Counted from the first letter of the stretch, positions 20,045 through 29,475 are shown. The stretch is 64,000 bases of DNA from Citrobacter amalonaticus (GCF_002918555.1 NZ_PQMB01000007.1:1-64000); one strand, 5' to 3'. The notes: generated from the sequence alone by a model not told the origin. Made by a program: numbers and translations.

Positions 20045-20217
20045 GGCCGGCTCAGAAGCGCCAGGCGGTGCATTTTCTGCGGGAGGCTTACCGTATCAGC
20101 GTTCGCCGGGGATGCGGACTGTTGATGCAGAGCCGAACGGTGTACCACTGGCAGAGTCGGCGTGATGACAGGGCAATAGTCGAAAAATATCACAGCCGTA
20201 TTCTCAGCACGGCCTAG
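20041..20217 (+). pseudogene. Truncated IS3-family transposase OrfB
   Basis: The -1 frame relative to orfA reads LRPAQKRQAVHFLREAYRIS, the usual OrfB beginning, and stops after about 58 codons at 20217. The integrase catalytic domain is missing. Confidence 0.8.
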
Positions 20218-20309
20218 CTGGCTTACATCGCTTGCATCCCAACCAGCGGATCTTTAGCAAATATCTGCAAGGTAGGGCTGATGGCTGTAGTGAACAATCT
20301 ACAAACTCA

Positions 20310-20951
20310 TTACGTGAGAGGGCAAAGTATTTCTGACAAAAAAGGGAATTGATAAAGACAAGCGGTTTCGATTTGTCGCCTAAGCTCTGCTTCATCATCG
20401 GTATGCCGACCAAGGCTCAGATAGTAATTTTTACCTTCATGGATAGCATAGATAATCCAGTGCCCAGTGATTTTCTGTTCGTTGGAACGCCGCAACCAAT
20501 TTTCCCTTACAGCCTCATGGGCGATCAGAGCTGCATCTTCAGCTGTAAAATACCGTTCCTCACCTGATTTCATGACTTTTTCAACCTCTGCTTCTAATCG
20601 AGGTAAACCGTAATTTTTCAGTGCAATTTGTATATTCCGGGCCATAACATCTACACCAGCACCGTGATAGTGCTTATGCCATAGTCCCCGAAGATAAGGT
20701 TTTCGGTTAAACATTGTCGGTGGTTTGGTTCTGCTTTCACCTCGTAAGGGATTGCCCTCCAGGCAAGAAATTTCATCAACAATAATGAACGGGTTTTCGC
20801 TTCTGGACATGAAAGAACCGTAAAGCTGCAAAATCATCAATCCGCTAATTCTGGTAAGCATTTCTTCCTTTATTCCGAAGCGAAGAACGGTGTTTATTAT
20901 TTCTTCAGTCTTATCTTCATCGCCGCTCATAAAACGGTGGGGATTGTTCAT
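20310..20951 (-). CDS. Uncharacterised protein in the tdcA-rnpB accessory block
   Basis: 213 aa, not recognised. There is no signal peptide or membrane segment. A central part rich in H, W and R (YLRGLWHKHYHGAGVDVMAR) is followed by a helical region (ALKNYGLPRLEAEVEKVMKS) and a likely beta-sheet C-terminus (HWIIYAIHEGKNYYLSLGRH, then the segment DDEAELRRQIETACLYQFPF). The ATG at 20951 is an acceptable start, though the ribosome site is not strong. It stands alone, next to bacteriocin remnants and a truncated IS, and its base composition is lower in GC than the core genes. Acquisition by transfer is likely. A toxin-related or defence role is possible but not shown. Confidence 0.65.
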   Translation of the reverse strand: MNNPHRFMSGDEDKTEEIINTVLRFGIKEEMLTRISGLMILQLYGSFMSRSENPFIIVDEISCLEGNPLRGESRTKPPTMFNRKPYLRGLWHKHYHGAGVDVMARNIQIALKNYGLPRLEAEVEKVMKSGEERYFTAEDAALIAHEAVRENWLRRSNEQKITGHWIIYAIHEGKNYYLSLGRHTDDEAELRRQIETACLYQFPFLSEILCPLT

Positions 20952-21275
20952 TGATGATGCACCTCAGTTCAGCGTGGCAGGCACATGCTACCACGCAAAC
21001 TTGGGAGCAAGTAGTTGGTACATTAGGTAAGCGGCGCTTGAACTAGATTTGAGTCTGCCAACGATTAAGCGTAATTGGAATACTTAAAGATAAACAGCCT
21101 GAATTGCAGAATAAAACATTAAATATCATATGCTTGAATTACTTACCATTGTCTTACTGAGATGTTTATTTAAATTCGTTTTGCATATAAAAACATCATT
21201 GATCAGATGGTTATTGAGTTGTATATTTGTACAGGCTGGACACTAAAACAGGTTATTAATAACTAAGGTGGGTAA
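20952..21275. other. AT-rich intergenic region between two divergent unknown genes
   Basis: 324 bases between the divergent starts at 20951 and 21276. It is markedly AT-rich from 21060 on and probably holds both promoters. An AAGGTGG ribosome site just before 21276 supports the right-hand gene. Nothing else is recognised. Confidence 0.5.
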
Positions 21276-22271
21276 ATGGCTGAACAGTCTGAGTTTTTTT
21301 CCAGTTTCTTCGATATTGAAAAGCGTCCGCGCTTCTCCTCTGAATGTGAAATCAGTCCTGAAAACTTCAAAACGCTAGTTGGTGAGTACCGATTGGATGA
21401 AGATGTCATTTGCCAAGTCAAAGGCCACAAAGGAATTTGCCATCAAAAGCATAGAAGCGGCTGGTTAGGGGTAACCAATGATGGGCAAGAAGTTCTAATC
21501 GGCGGTCACTGTGCCCGTAACTATTTCAAAGCGGATAAATCATTTGCACTCGAACGAAAGCGTGTTCGAAAAGAAATTGATAGAAAGATCGCCTTGTATA
21601 AGTTGGAAGAGTACAGAAAAAATAAAATGAGCATCGGTGATGAGCTGTCCTGCTTGCGACAAGAAATCATTGATACCCGAGTAAAACTCGACCAAGTTCA
21701 CAAGCATTTTCCAAATGCGGTCCTTATTTTTATCGAAAGCGCTCAGAGAACTAAAAACTGGGAGCTGAAAGTCGATGTGCAAGAAGGATACGCCGATGAT
21801 GGCGAAGCTAAATGGGTGCCAGGTACATTGGGTAAAGTAAAGGCATTGCCATATAGCTATGAAATCATTGGATTAATGAATAAAGTGAAAGTTCTGTCGG
21901 CTACGTATGACGAGGCGTGCCAGATCAATCCTGAAGATGTCAAAACACCAAAATTAAAAAAGATAATCGAAATTCTTAATGAAAAAGAAGAGATTAAGAA
22001 AACCAGCTCAGCTCTACACAGAGATGTTTTTGCCTTCGTTGAGCCAAGGAGTCTGGAAACTTTAATCTACGCATGTGATGACTACGACGAGGAGTTCCTT
22101 GCAGCTAGGGCAATCATGGCTATCACTGGTGCGAAAGTATCAAGTGAAGGGCATATCAATCTTCGGCTGAGACGGATAAAGGAACGTATAGAGAAACAGT
22201 TTGACGGCAAACTTGTCAGAAAAAACCAGATTTCCGACAGATTCCAGCGTCGAAACGCTTTCGTGGGTTAG
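21276..22271 (+). CDS. Uncharacterised 331-aa protein with a Cys/His-rich N-terminal motif
   Basis: Not recognised. The N-terminus has closely spaced potential metal ligands (C46, H51, C55, H56, H59, H78, C79), the last pair in LIGGHCARNYF, suggesting a zinc-ribbon or treble-clef-like domain. Residues ~88-140 are highly charged and helical (RKRVRKEIDRKIALYKLEEY) and may form a coiled coil. The C-terminus is basic (RLRRIKERIEKQFDGK). There is no signal peptide or membrane segment, so a cytoplasmic nucleic-acid-associated role is conceivable. Good ribosome site (AAGGTGG) before the ATG. It is followed by its own terminator, so it is a single-gene unit in a variable locus. Confidence 0.7.
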   Translation: MAEQSEFFSSFFDIEKRPRFSSECEISPENFKTLVGEYRLDEDVICQVKGHKGICHQKHRSGWLGVTNDGQEVLIGGHCARNYFKADKSFALERKRVRKEIDRKIALYKLEEYRKNKMSIGDELSCLRQEIIDTRVKLDQVHKHFPNAVLIFIESAQRTKNWELKVDVQEGYADDGEAKWVPGTLGKVKALPYSYEIIGLMNKVKVLSATYDEACQINPEDVKTPKLKKIIEILNEKEEIKKTSSALHRDVFAFVEPRSLETLIYACDDYDEEFLAARAIMAITGAKVSSEGHINLRLRRIKERIEKQFDGKLVRKNQISDRFQRRNAFVG

Positions 22272-22296
22272 ACCCCCTCTCGCTAATTTTTATAAT

Positions 22297-22324
22297 AGCC
22301 TCGCTATATGCGGGGCTTTTTTTT
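22297..22324 (+). terminator. Rho-independent terminator of the 331-aa protein gene
   Basis: Stem AGCCTCGC/GCGGGGCT (one G-T pair) with a short loop, followed by eight T's. Confidence 0.9.
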
Positions 22325-22393
22325 GCGTGTATTTCGGGTATTTGATACGGGAAAGTATCCGATGGTCTCACAAATAGGGAGCATATGCGCGCC

Positions 22394-22522
22394 CTATCCT
22401 ACCCAGTCTGAAGAGCGATATTTACGGGCTAAGACGAGAAATGATAAACCGGCAACGACGAGGGCTATCAGTACCCAAAGAACAGCGAAAAAACTGGTGT
22501 TTAGAAAGGTGAAAGTAGACAT
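22394..22522 (-). CDS. Candidate 42-aa single-pass membrane protein
   Basis: Reads MSTFTFLNTSFFAVLWVLIA, then a further hydrophobic stretch LVVAGLSFLVLA and a basic tail KYRSSDWVG. One membrane helix with a positively charged C-terminus is the shape of many small enterobacterial membrane proteins. No good ribosome site is seen, and the ORF lies in the region downstream of rnpB on the same strand, so it may not be translated. Confidence 0.3.
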   Translation of the reverse strand: MSTFTFLNTSFFAVLWVLIALVVAGLSFLVLARKYRSSDWVG

Positions 22523-22564
22523 AGTAAATGTCGTTGCGGCAGAGCGTATGAGGGATGTTGCAAC

Positions 22565-22612
22565 CGTTGGTGTATCCCGTTTATGCTTTTGAGCACCTGA
22601 GATACACCAACG
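22565..22612. repeat. Long inverted repeat downstream of rnpB
   Basis: Perfect 12-bp arms CGTTGGTGTATC/GATACACCAACG separated by 24 bases, about 16 bases past the mature rnpB 3' end. There is no T-run after the stem on the minus strand, so it is more likely a processing or 3' protection structure than a simple terminator. Confidence 0.6.
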
Positions 22613-22627
22613 TATTGTTTTAGAAGA

Positions 22628-23004
<377 letters not shown>

Positions 23005-23011
23005 GGCGCGA

Positions 23012-23040
23012 AGTATAGAGGGTTCGCGCGCCTTTGTCAC
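23012..23040 (-). promoter_or_regulatory. rnpB promoter
   Basis: On the minus strand, a -35 element GTGACA and a -10 element TATACT are separated by 17 bases. A GC-rich stretch (TCGCGCC) precedes the start, as expected for a growth-rate and stringent-controlled stable RNA promoter. The -35 overlaps the last codons of garK. Confidence 0.88.
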
Positions 23041-24182
23041 CCTGCACTGCGCATTCCAACCGCCAGCGTTGCCGCAATGTTCCGTGATGCCCGATAAATA
23101 TTATCAAATGCCCCCCGGAAGGCCTCCTCCAGCGTACCAATGCTGGTCAACACGCTGAATACCGCATCAATACCATACTGATGCACCACGCCCACATCGC
23201 GCGTCAGGCTGCCGGCAATACCAATCACCGGCTTATGGTATTTTTTCGCAACGCTCGCCACGCCGACCGGTACTTTGCCATGAATACTCTGACTGTCGAT
23301 ACGCCCTTCGCCGGTAACCACCAGCGTGCAGTCATGAATATGTTCTTCCAGATTCAGCGCGGTGGTAACAATCTCAATTCCGCTGCGCAATTCGGCATTG
23401 AGAAACGCCATTAACGCCGCCCCCATCCCCCCCGCCGCGCCAGCGCCGGGGACATCTCTCACATCCACCCGCAGTGATTTTTTAATCACATCGGCATAGT
23501 GAGCAAGGTTGCTGTCCAGCTCCACAATCAACGCTTCTGTCGCCCCCTTCTGAGGCCCAAAGATGCGCGATGCGCCTTTTTCACCGACCAGCGGGTTAGT
23601 GACATCACAGGCAACACGAATAGAGCAGCCCTTCAGACGCGGATCCAGACCAGAGATATCTATCGCGTTCAGGCCGCTCAGACTGCCGCCCCCGTAACCG
23701 ATCTCAGCTCCGTTTGCATCACTAAGTCTGGCTCCCAGCGCCTGCATCATGCCCGCTCCACCGTCATTGGTCGCACTGCCGCCAATGCCGATAATAATGC
23801 TTCTCGCCCCGCTTTCCAGCGCCTGCAAAATGAGTTCCCCGGTACCGCGCGAAGTCGTTACCAATGGGTTACGTTTTTCAGGGGGAACGAGTGCCAGGCC
23901 GCTGGCTGCCGCCATTTCAATAAAAGCAGTTTTACCATCCCCAGACATGCCCCAGGTGGCATTCACTTTTTCCCCTAACGGTCCGGTAACCAGAGCGGTA
24001 TATTCAGTCCCCTGCGTGGCGGCAATCATTGCTTCAACCGTCCCCTCACCGCCATCAGCGACCGGAACAGAAACATATTGAGCATCGGGGAAGATTTCCC
24101 GAAATCCTTTTTCTATCGCCCGAGCAACCTCGGTGGCAGAAAGGCTTTCTTTATAAGAGTCTGGGGCAATTACGATTTTCAT
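23037..24182 (-). CDS. garK: Glycerate 2-kinase GarK
   Basis: 381 aa, the E. coli length. Starts MKIVIAPDSYKESLSATEVA; VADGGEGTVEA and IGIGGSATNDGGAGM are the family's substrate and phosphate loops. It phosphorylates D-glycerate to 2-phosphoglycerate, the last step of galactarate and glucarate breakdown. Last gene of garPLRK, separated from garR by a REP element. Its 3' end overlaps the rnpB promoter. Confidence 0.95.
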   Translation of the reverse strand: MKIVIAPDSYKESLSATEVARAIEKGFREIFPDAQYVSVPVADGGEGTVEAMIAATQGTEYTALVTGPLGEKVNATWGMSGDGKTAFIEMAAASGLALVPPEKRNPLVTTSRGTGELILQALESGARSIIIGIGGSATNDGGAGMMQALGARLSDANGAEIGYGGGSLSGLNAIDISGLDPRLKGCSIRVACDVTNPLVGEKGASRIFGPQKGATEALIVELDSNLAHYADVIKKSLRVDVRDVPGAGAAGGMGAALMAFLNAELRSGIEIVTTALNLEEHIHDCTLVVTGEGRIDSQSIHGKVPVGVASVAKKYHKPVIGIAGSLTRDVGVVHQYGIDAVFSVLTSIGTLEEAFRGAFDNIYRASRNIAATLAVGMRSAG

Positions 24183-24205
24183 AGTGATAGCCTGTTACTG
24201 CACAA

Positions 24206-24272
24206 CGCCGGATGGCACTTTACTTATCCGGCATGGAATCCCGGCCCGGACCGCTATACGCCATCCGGGCAG
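24206..24272. repeat. REP/BIME element between garR and garK
   Basis: Two palindromic units (GCCGGATGGC...ATCCGGC and the GCCATCCGGGC half) in opposite orientation. This is a typical BIME within an operon, which may lower or stabilise the mRNA between garR and garK. Confidence 0.8.
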
Positions 24273-24279
24273 GACGTCA

Positions 24280-25170
24280 TTAACGAGTGACTTCTACTTT
24301 CGCCAGTTTTTCGTAGTAGCAAGCAAGCGCGCTATGATCGGCCGTACCTAGCCCATCTGCACGCAACGCCTGCATCATCTCCATTACCGCCGCGGTCAGC
24401 GGCAGCTGCGCGCCTACACCGTGAGAGGTGTCCAGCGCATTCGCCAGATCTTTGATATGCAGGTCGATACGGAAACCAGGCTTGAAGTTCCGATCCATCA
24501 CCATCGGCGCTTTCGCATCCAGCACGGTGCTGCCCGCCAGGCCGCCACGAATCGCCTGATAGACCAAATCCGGATTAACACCGGCTTTGGTTGCCAGGGT
24601 CAGCGCTTCAGACATTGCGGCAATGTTCAGCGCTACAATCACCTGGTTCGCCAGCTTAGTCACGTTGCCCGCGCCAATGTCACCGGTATGAACCACGGAG
24701 CCTGCCATCGCTTTTAGCAGATCGTAGTACTTGTCAAAAATTGCCTTATCGCCGCCAACCATCACCGACAGCGTCCCGTCAATCGCTTTGGGTTCGCCAC
24801 CGCTGACCGGCGCGTCCAGCATATCAATGCCTTTCGCTTTCAGCGCTTCGCTGATTTCACGGCTTGCCAACGGAGCAATGGAGCTCATGTCGATCAGCAC
24901 CGTGCCCGGTTTCGCGCCTTCAATAATGCCGCCTTCGCCCAGCGCGACCTCTTTAACATGCGGGGAGTTCGGCAACATTGTGATGATGACATCACACTGC
25001 CCGGCAATCGCCTTCGCCGTGGTCGCGGTTTCTGCGCCTGCAGCAATAACGTCAGCAATCGCTTCAGGGTTACGGTCAGAAACCACCAGCGAGTAGCCTG
25101 CTTTCAGGAGGTTTTTACTCATTGGTTTACCCATGATGCCCAGGCCAATAAAACCAACTTTCATAGTCAT
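24280..25170 (-). CDS. garR: Tartronate semialdehyde reductase GarR
   Basis: 296 aa from the upstream ATG, or 294 from the second ATG used in E. coli annotation. GAGAGA spacing favours the first. The Rossmann motif GFIGLGIMGKPMSKNLL, the substrate motif DAPVSGGEPKAIDGTLSVMV and the catalytic lysine region GNVTKLANQ mark a beta-hydroxyacid dehydrogenase. It reduces tartronate semialdehyde to D-glycerate with NADH. Follows garL by 28 bases. Confidence 0.95.
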   Translation of the reverse strand: MTMKVGFIGLGIMGKPMSKNLLKAGYSLVVSDRNPEAIADVIAAGAETATTAKAIAGQCDVIITMLPNSPHVKEVALGEGGIIEGAKPGTVLIDMSSIAPLASREISEALKAKGIDMLDAPVSGGEPKAIDGTLSVMVGGDKAIFDKYYDLLKAMAGSVVHTGDIGAGNVTKLANQVIVALNIAAMSEALTLATKAGVNPDLVYQAIRGGLAGSTVLDAKAPMVMDRNFKPGFRIDLHIKDLANALDTSHGVGAQLPLTAAVMEMMQALRADGLGTADHSALACYYEKLAKVEVTR

Positions 25171-25198
25171 AACGATCTCTCTCTTTTTTCGATGGTGG

Positions 25199-25969
25199 TT
25201 ATTTTTTAAAGGAATCAGCCAGCTTCAGCGTGGCGGAACGGAACACGCCCAGATCGCTGCCTACGGCGACGAACGTTGCGCCCCACTCCAGGTAACGGCG
25301 CGCATCGGCCTCAACCGGTGCCAGAATCCCGCAGGGTTTACCGTGCGCTTTCGCCCTGGCAAAGATGTGTCCAATGGCTTTCTGTACGTCAGGATGTGAC
25401 GCATTCCCCAGATGGCCTAATGCCGCAGCCAGGTCGCTCGGGCCGACGAATATCCCATCCACACCGTCGGTCGCGGCAATCGCATCAACATTGTCGACGC
25501 CCTGCTGGCTTTCGATCTGCACGATAATGGTGATGTTCTTGTTCGACTGGGCGAAATAATCCGGCACGGTGCCAAACATGTTGGCGCGATGGGAGACAGA
25601 AACTCCGCGAATACCTTCCGGCGGATAGCGCGTTGAGGCGACCGCGTTCATCGCCTCTTCTTGTGTTTCAACAAACGGGATCAGGAAGTTATAGAAACCG
25701 ATATCCAGCAGACGCTTGATAATGACCGGCTCGTTGGTCGGCACACGCACTACCGGCGCGCTGGCGCTGCCTTTGAGCGCCATCAGCTGCGGGATAAAGG
25801 TAGAGACGTCGTTCGGCGCATGTTCGCCATCCAGCACCAGCCAGTCGAACCCCGCCAGGCCTAACACCTCCGTACTGATGGGGCTTGCCAGCGCAGACCA
25901 GCAGCCAATCTGAACCTGTTTCGCTGCCAGCGCAGCTTTAAATTTATTCGGGAAAATATCGTTATTCAT
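25199..25969 (-). CDS. garL: 5-keto-4-deoxy-D-glucarate aldolase GarL
   Basis: 256 aa with ATG 25969; an AAAGG site lies upstream, and a preceding in-frame GTG is not needed. HpcH/HpaI aldolase family: [47 protein letters not shown] and [12 protein letters not shown] hold metal and substrate residues. It cleaves 5-keto-4-deoxyglucarate to pyruvate and tartronate semialdehyde. Class II, metal-dependent, cytoplasmic. Confidence 0.95.
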   Translation of the reverse strand: MNNDIFPNKFKAALAAKQVQIGCWSALASPISTEVLGLAGFDWLVLDGEHAPNDVSTFIPQLMALKGSASAPVVRVPTNEPVIIKRLLDIGFYNFLIPFVETQEEAMNAVASTRYPPEGIRGVSVSHRANMFGTVPDYFAQSNKNITIIVQIESQQGVDNVDAIAATDGVDGIFVGPSDLAAALGHLGNASHPDVQKAIGHIFARAKAHGKPCGILAPVEADARRYLEWGATFVAVGSDLGVFRSATLKLADSFKK

Positions 25970-25984
25970 CACTTATACCTTTGC

Positions 25985-27319
25985 TTATTTCTGCAATTCC
26001 ATACGTTTGATGTCACCGACCACGAAGAGGTAGCACACCATCGCCATCAGCGCCGAACAACCCACAAAGATCAGTGCCGCATTGAAAGAGTGAAGCTCAC
26101 TAACCAGATACCCAATGACCAGCGGAGTCACAATCGAAGCCACGTTACCGAAGACGTTAAACACGCCACCACACAGCCCAACAATCTCTTTCGGCGCAGT
26201 ATCAGAAATCACCGGCCAACCCAGGGCGCCAAAACCTTTACCAAAGAACGCCAGCGCCATCAGCGCCACCACCAGCACGGTGTTATCGGTGTAGTTACAC
26301 AGAATAATGGTCGACGCCAGCAGCATCCCCACCACAATGGGCAGCTTACGCGCCAGCGTGATGGAATAACCACGCTTAATCAGAAAATCAGAGAACACCC
26401 CACCCAGTACTCCGCCAGCAAAACCGCACAGCGCCGGGATCGAAGCCACCAGACCTACCTTCAGAATTGACATCCCCTTTTCCTGTACCAGGTAAATGGG
26501 AAACCAGGTCAGAAAGAACCAGGTGATGGTGTTGATAAAATACTGTCCGAAGAACACGCCCAGCATCATGCGGTTGGTCAACAGCTGCTTGATGTAGTGA
26601 AGTTTTGGCCCACTGGCTGCTGTACTCCCCGGTTTTTTATGGTCCATATCGACCACCGCGCCGTTCTCAGAAATGAACTTCAGCTCTTCAGCGGACATAC
26701 GTGGGTGATCGGTCGGGTTATGAATCAATTTCACCCACAGGCCGGTCAGCACAAAACCAATCACGCCCATAACGGTAAACACATGCTCCCAACCCCAGGC
26801 GAAGGTTAACCAGCCCAGTAACGGCGAGAACAGCGCCAAAGAGAAGTACTGGGCTGAGTTAAAGATTGCCGATGCAGTGCCGCGCTCTTTGGTTGGAAAC
26901 CAGGCCGCCACAATACGGGCGTTAGCCGGGAAGGAAGGCGCTTCTGAAAAGCCCAGCATAAAGCGCATACAGAACATCGAGACACCCGCCCAGGCCAGCG
27001 GGAACATATCGACAAAGCCCTGCAGGAAGGTGAACAATGACCAGAAGAAGAGGCTATAAGTGTAGACTTTCTTCGAACCAAACTTATCGAGCAGCCAGCC
27101 ACCGGGGATTTGCATCAGCAAATAGGCCCAGCCGAAGGCGGAAAAGATATAACCCATTGAAACGGCGCTTAGCTGTAGCTCTTTTGCCACTTCAGTACCG
27201 GCGATGGATAGCGTCGCCCGATCCGCATAGTTAACGGCTGTCACAATAAAAATGATCAGCAATATTAAATATCGAGTATGCGTACCCTTTGTTTTCTCTT
27301 CAACCGTATCCAGTATCAT
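25985..27319 (-). CDS. garP: Galactarate/glucarate/glycerate MFS transporter GarP
   Basis: 444 aa with ATG 27319, preceded by GAGGT at a good distance; an upstream extension is not required. Twelve-helix major facilitator, with family motifs IFIVTAVNYADRATLSIAG and GGWLLDKFGSKKVYTYSLFF. Proton-coupled uptake of sugar diacids across the inner membrane. First gene of garPLRK, divergent from garD. Confidence 0.95.
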   Translation of the reverse strand: MILDTVEEKTKGTHTRYLILLIIFIVTAVNYADRATLSIAGTEVAKELQLSAVSMGYIFSAFGWAYLLMQIPGGWLLDKFGSKKVYTYSLFFWSLFTFLQGFVDMFPLAWAGVSMFCMRFMLGFSEAPSFPANARIVAAWFPTKERGTASAIFNSAQYFSLALFSPLLGWLTFAWGWEHVFTVMGVIGFVLTGLWVKLIHNPTDHPRMSAEELKFISENGAVVDMDHKKPGSTAASGPKLHYIKQLLTNRMMLGVFFGQYFINTITWFFLTWFPIYLVQEKGMSILKVGLVASIPALCGFAGGVLGGVFSDFLIKRGYSITLARKLPIVVGMLLASTIILCNYTDNTVLVVALMALAFFGKGFGALGWPVISDTAPKEIVGLCGGVFNVFGNVASIVTPLVIGYLVSELHSFNAALIFVGCSALMAMVCYLFVVGDIKRMELQK

Positions 27320-27582
27320 TTTATTTACCTCAGGCACCAGAAAATAATATTCTTGTTATTATTTACAGCATAAAAAACAGAATGTTCGTTATTAAAAAAT
27401 AACGGATAAGATGTCATAATTTCGTGATTCAGTATAATCAGCCTGAAGTCATCAGGCATTGTGCGGATGCTCATTAAAGAAATTTATTTTCAACTTCATT
27501 TCAGGCATATGCACATAATACTGGGCGTTGATGCACATATTTACGCTTTAACCGCCCCTGTGGACGGGCCTTCATGACAAGG

Positions 27583-27598
27583 AGTGATCTTGATCACA
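27583..27598. promoter_or_regulatory. CRP site between garP and garD
   Basis: AGTGATCTTGATCACA is one base from the ideal TGTGATCnnGATCACA palindrome. It lies in the 525-base divergent region, about 265 bases from garP and 247 from garD, and may serve both promoters. A second regulator (CdaR) controls these genes in E. coli; its site was not identified here. Confidence 0.75.
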
Positions 27599-27671
27599 TT
27601 CTTGTTTTTCATCTCCTGACATTCTTATTTCACTGCATGAATTCACTATTTTTATAATTAGATAAATTAGA

Positions 27672-27814
27672 GACTGACCCACCTGGCGTAATTGGCGCAG
27701 GCAGTTTGAACACGGACAGCCCGCAGCAGCCGGAGCGTACACGGAGTACGTGAGGATGGCGAGCATTGCCCAGGTTCAAATGGCAAGTAAAATAGCCTAT
27801 GGGCCAGGATCTTA
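27672..27814 (+). repeat. Foldable ~145-bp intergenic repeat, copy 1 (before garD)
   Basis: Shares with two other copies in the window the blocks GCAGGCAGTTTGAAC, CCGGAGCGTACACG, TACGTGAGGAT, GGTTCAAATGGCAAGTAAAATAGCC. The ends are complementary, as are TTTGAAC/GTTCAAA inside, so the whole unit folds as one long hairpin. It resembles the RSA-type repeats I recall from E. coli. It ends about 30 bases before the garD ATG. Confidence 0.8.
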
Positions 27815-27844
27815 ATATCATCCCCGCCTGGAGAATACTGAACA

Positions 27845-29416
27845 ATGGCCGACATCGAAATAAGACAAGAATCGCCAACGGCGTTTTATATTAAAGTACA
27901 CGACACCGATAATGTGGCGATTATTGTTAATGACAATGGTCTGAAAGCCGGGACCCGTTTCCCGGATGGACTGGAGTTAATTGAACATATTCCCCAGGGC
28001 CATAAAGTGGCGCTGGTCGAAATTCCCGTTCACGGAGAAATCATCCGTTACGGTGAAGTAATCGGCTATGCCGTTCGCGACATTCCGCGCGGCAGCTGGA
28101 TTGACGAGTCCATGGTTGAACTGCCGAAAGCGCCGCCGCTGAACACGCTGCCGCTGGCGACCCGCGTACCTGAGCCACTACCACCGCTGGAAGGTTATAC
28201 CTTTGAAGGCTATCGTAACGCTGACGGCAGCGTTGGCACCAAGAACCTGCTTGGCATCACCACCAGCGTGCACTGCGTGGCGGGCGTGGTGGATTATGTG
28301 GTGAAAATCATTGAGCGAGATCTGCTGCCTGAATACCCGAACGTGGACGGCGTGGTAGGTCTGAACCACCTGTACGGCTGCGGCGTGGCGATCAACGCCC
28401 CGGCGGCCGTTGTCCCGATTCGCACCATTCATAACATTTCGCTGAATCCGAACTTTGGCGGTGAAGTCATGGTCATCGGCCTCGGCTGCGAGAAACTTCA
28501 GCCGGAACGCCTGCTGGAGGGCACGGCAGATGTGCAGAGTATTCCGGTGGACAGCGCCAGCATTGTGAGCCTGCAGGACGAAAAACACGTTGGTTTTAAA
28601 TCGATGGTTGATGACATTCTGCAGGTTGCCAAACGTCATCTGGAAAAACTCAATCAGCGCCAGCGTGAGACATGCCCGGCGTCTGAACTGGTGGTCGGCA
28701 TGCAGTGCGGCGGCAGCGACGCGTTTTCTGGCGTCACGGCTAATCCGGCTGTCGGTTATGCCTCAGATCTGTTAGTGCGCTGCGGGGCAACCGTGATGTT
28801 CTCGGAAGTCACCGAAGTCCGCGATGCCATCCATCTCCTCACGCCACGCACCGTAAACGAAGAGGTGGGGAAACGTCTGCTGGAAGAGATGGCCTGGTAC
28901 GATAACTATCTCGACATGGGGAAAACCGATCGCAGCGCCAACCCTTCTCCAGGCAACAAGAAAGGTGGTCTGGCGAATGTGGTGGAAAAAGCATTGGGTT
29001 CCATCGCTAAATCCGGGAAGAGCGCCATTGTTGAAGTACTTTCTCCGGGTCAGCGCCCCACGAAGCGTGGGCTGATTTACGCCGCCACGCCAGCCAGCGA
29101 TTTTGTTTGCGGCACCCAGCAGGTAGCTTCCGGGATCACGGTACAGGTGTTTACCACCGGTCGCGGCACACCGTATGGTCTGATGGCAGTACCGGTTATT
29201 AAGATGGCAACGCGTACCGAGCTGGCCAACCGCTGGTATGACTTAATGGATATCAACGCCGGAACCATTGCGACCGGGGAAGAGACGATTGAAGACGTGG
29301 GTCTGAAGCTGTTTGAATTTATTCTGGAGGTCGCCAGCGGGCGTAAGAAAACCTTCTCAGACCAATGGGGTTTGCATAATCAGCTGGCCGTGTTTAACCC
29401 GGCGCCGGTGACCTGA
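27845..29416 (+). CDS. garD: Galactarate dehydratase GarD
   Basis: 523 aa. The N-terminal SAF-like domain (~1-100) is followed by the UxaA/altronate dehydratase catalytic domain. Visible: [20 protein letters not shown], the cysteines in [11 protein letters not shown] and [10 protein letters not shown], and [11 protein letters not shown]. It dehydrates galactarate to 5-keto-4-deoxyglucarate, using a metal ion. Divergent from garPLRK. An RSA-like repeat occupies its leader and a strong terminator follows. Confidence 0.95.
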   Translation: MADIEIRQESPTAFYIKVHDTDNVAIIVNDNGLKAGTRFPDGLELIEHIPQGHKVALVEIPVHGEIIRYGEVIGYAVRDIPRGSWIDESMVELPKAPPLNTLPLATRVPEPLPPLEGYTFEGYRNADGSVGTKNLLGITTSVHCVAGVVDYVVKIIERDLLPEYPNVDGVVGLNHLYGCGVAINAPAAVVPIRTIHNISLNPNFGGEVMVIGLGCEKLQPERLLEGTADVQSIPVDSASIVSLQDEKHVGFKSMVDDILQVAKRHLEKLNQRQRETCPASELVVGMQCGGSDAFSGVTANPAVGYASDLLVRCGATVMFSEVTEVRDAIHLLTPRTVNEEVGKRLLEEMAWYDNYLDMGKTDRSANPSPGNKKGGLANVVEKALGSIAKSGKSAIVEVLSPGQRPTKRGLIYAATPASDFVCGTQQVASGITVQVFTTGRGTPYGLMAVPVIKMATRTELANRWYDLMDINAGTIATGEETIEDVGLKLFEFILEVASGRKKTFSDQWGLHNQLAVFNPAPVT

Positions 29417-29438
29417 TTTTCCCTGTCTCAATAACGAA

Positions 29439-29475
29439 AGCGGGTTCGTGATAAAACCCGCTGACTTTTTCTTTT
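29439..29475 (+). terminator. garD terminator
   Basis: Stem AGCGGGTT/AACCCGCT with an 8-base loop, then GACTTTTTCTTTTT. Confidence 0.88.

Larger units (their letters stand above)
19710..20217 (+). mobile_element. Truncated IS3-family element
   Basis: Complete orfA followed by the first ~58 codons of orfB, in the usual overlapping arrangement. The left edge abuts the nuclease remnant near 19710, and the right side ends near 20217 without orfB's DDE catalytic core. It cannot move by itself. No target duplication or clear terminal repeat pair could be identified because the right end is lost. Confidence 0.8.

Noticed and set aside
19778-20217. An active transposon in the accessory block
   Set aside because: orfB is cut before its catalytic domain and the right end is missing, so it is a relic.
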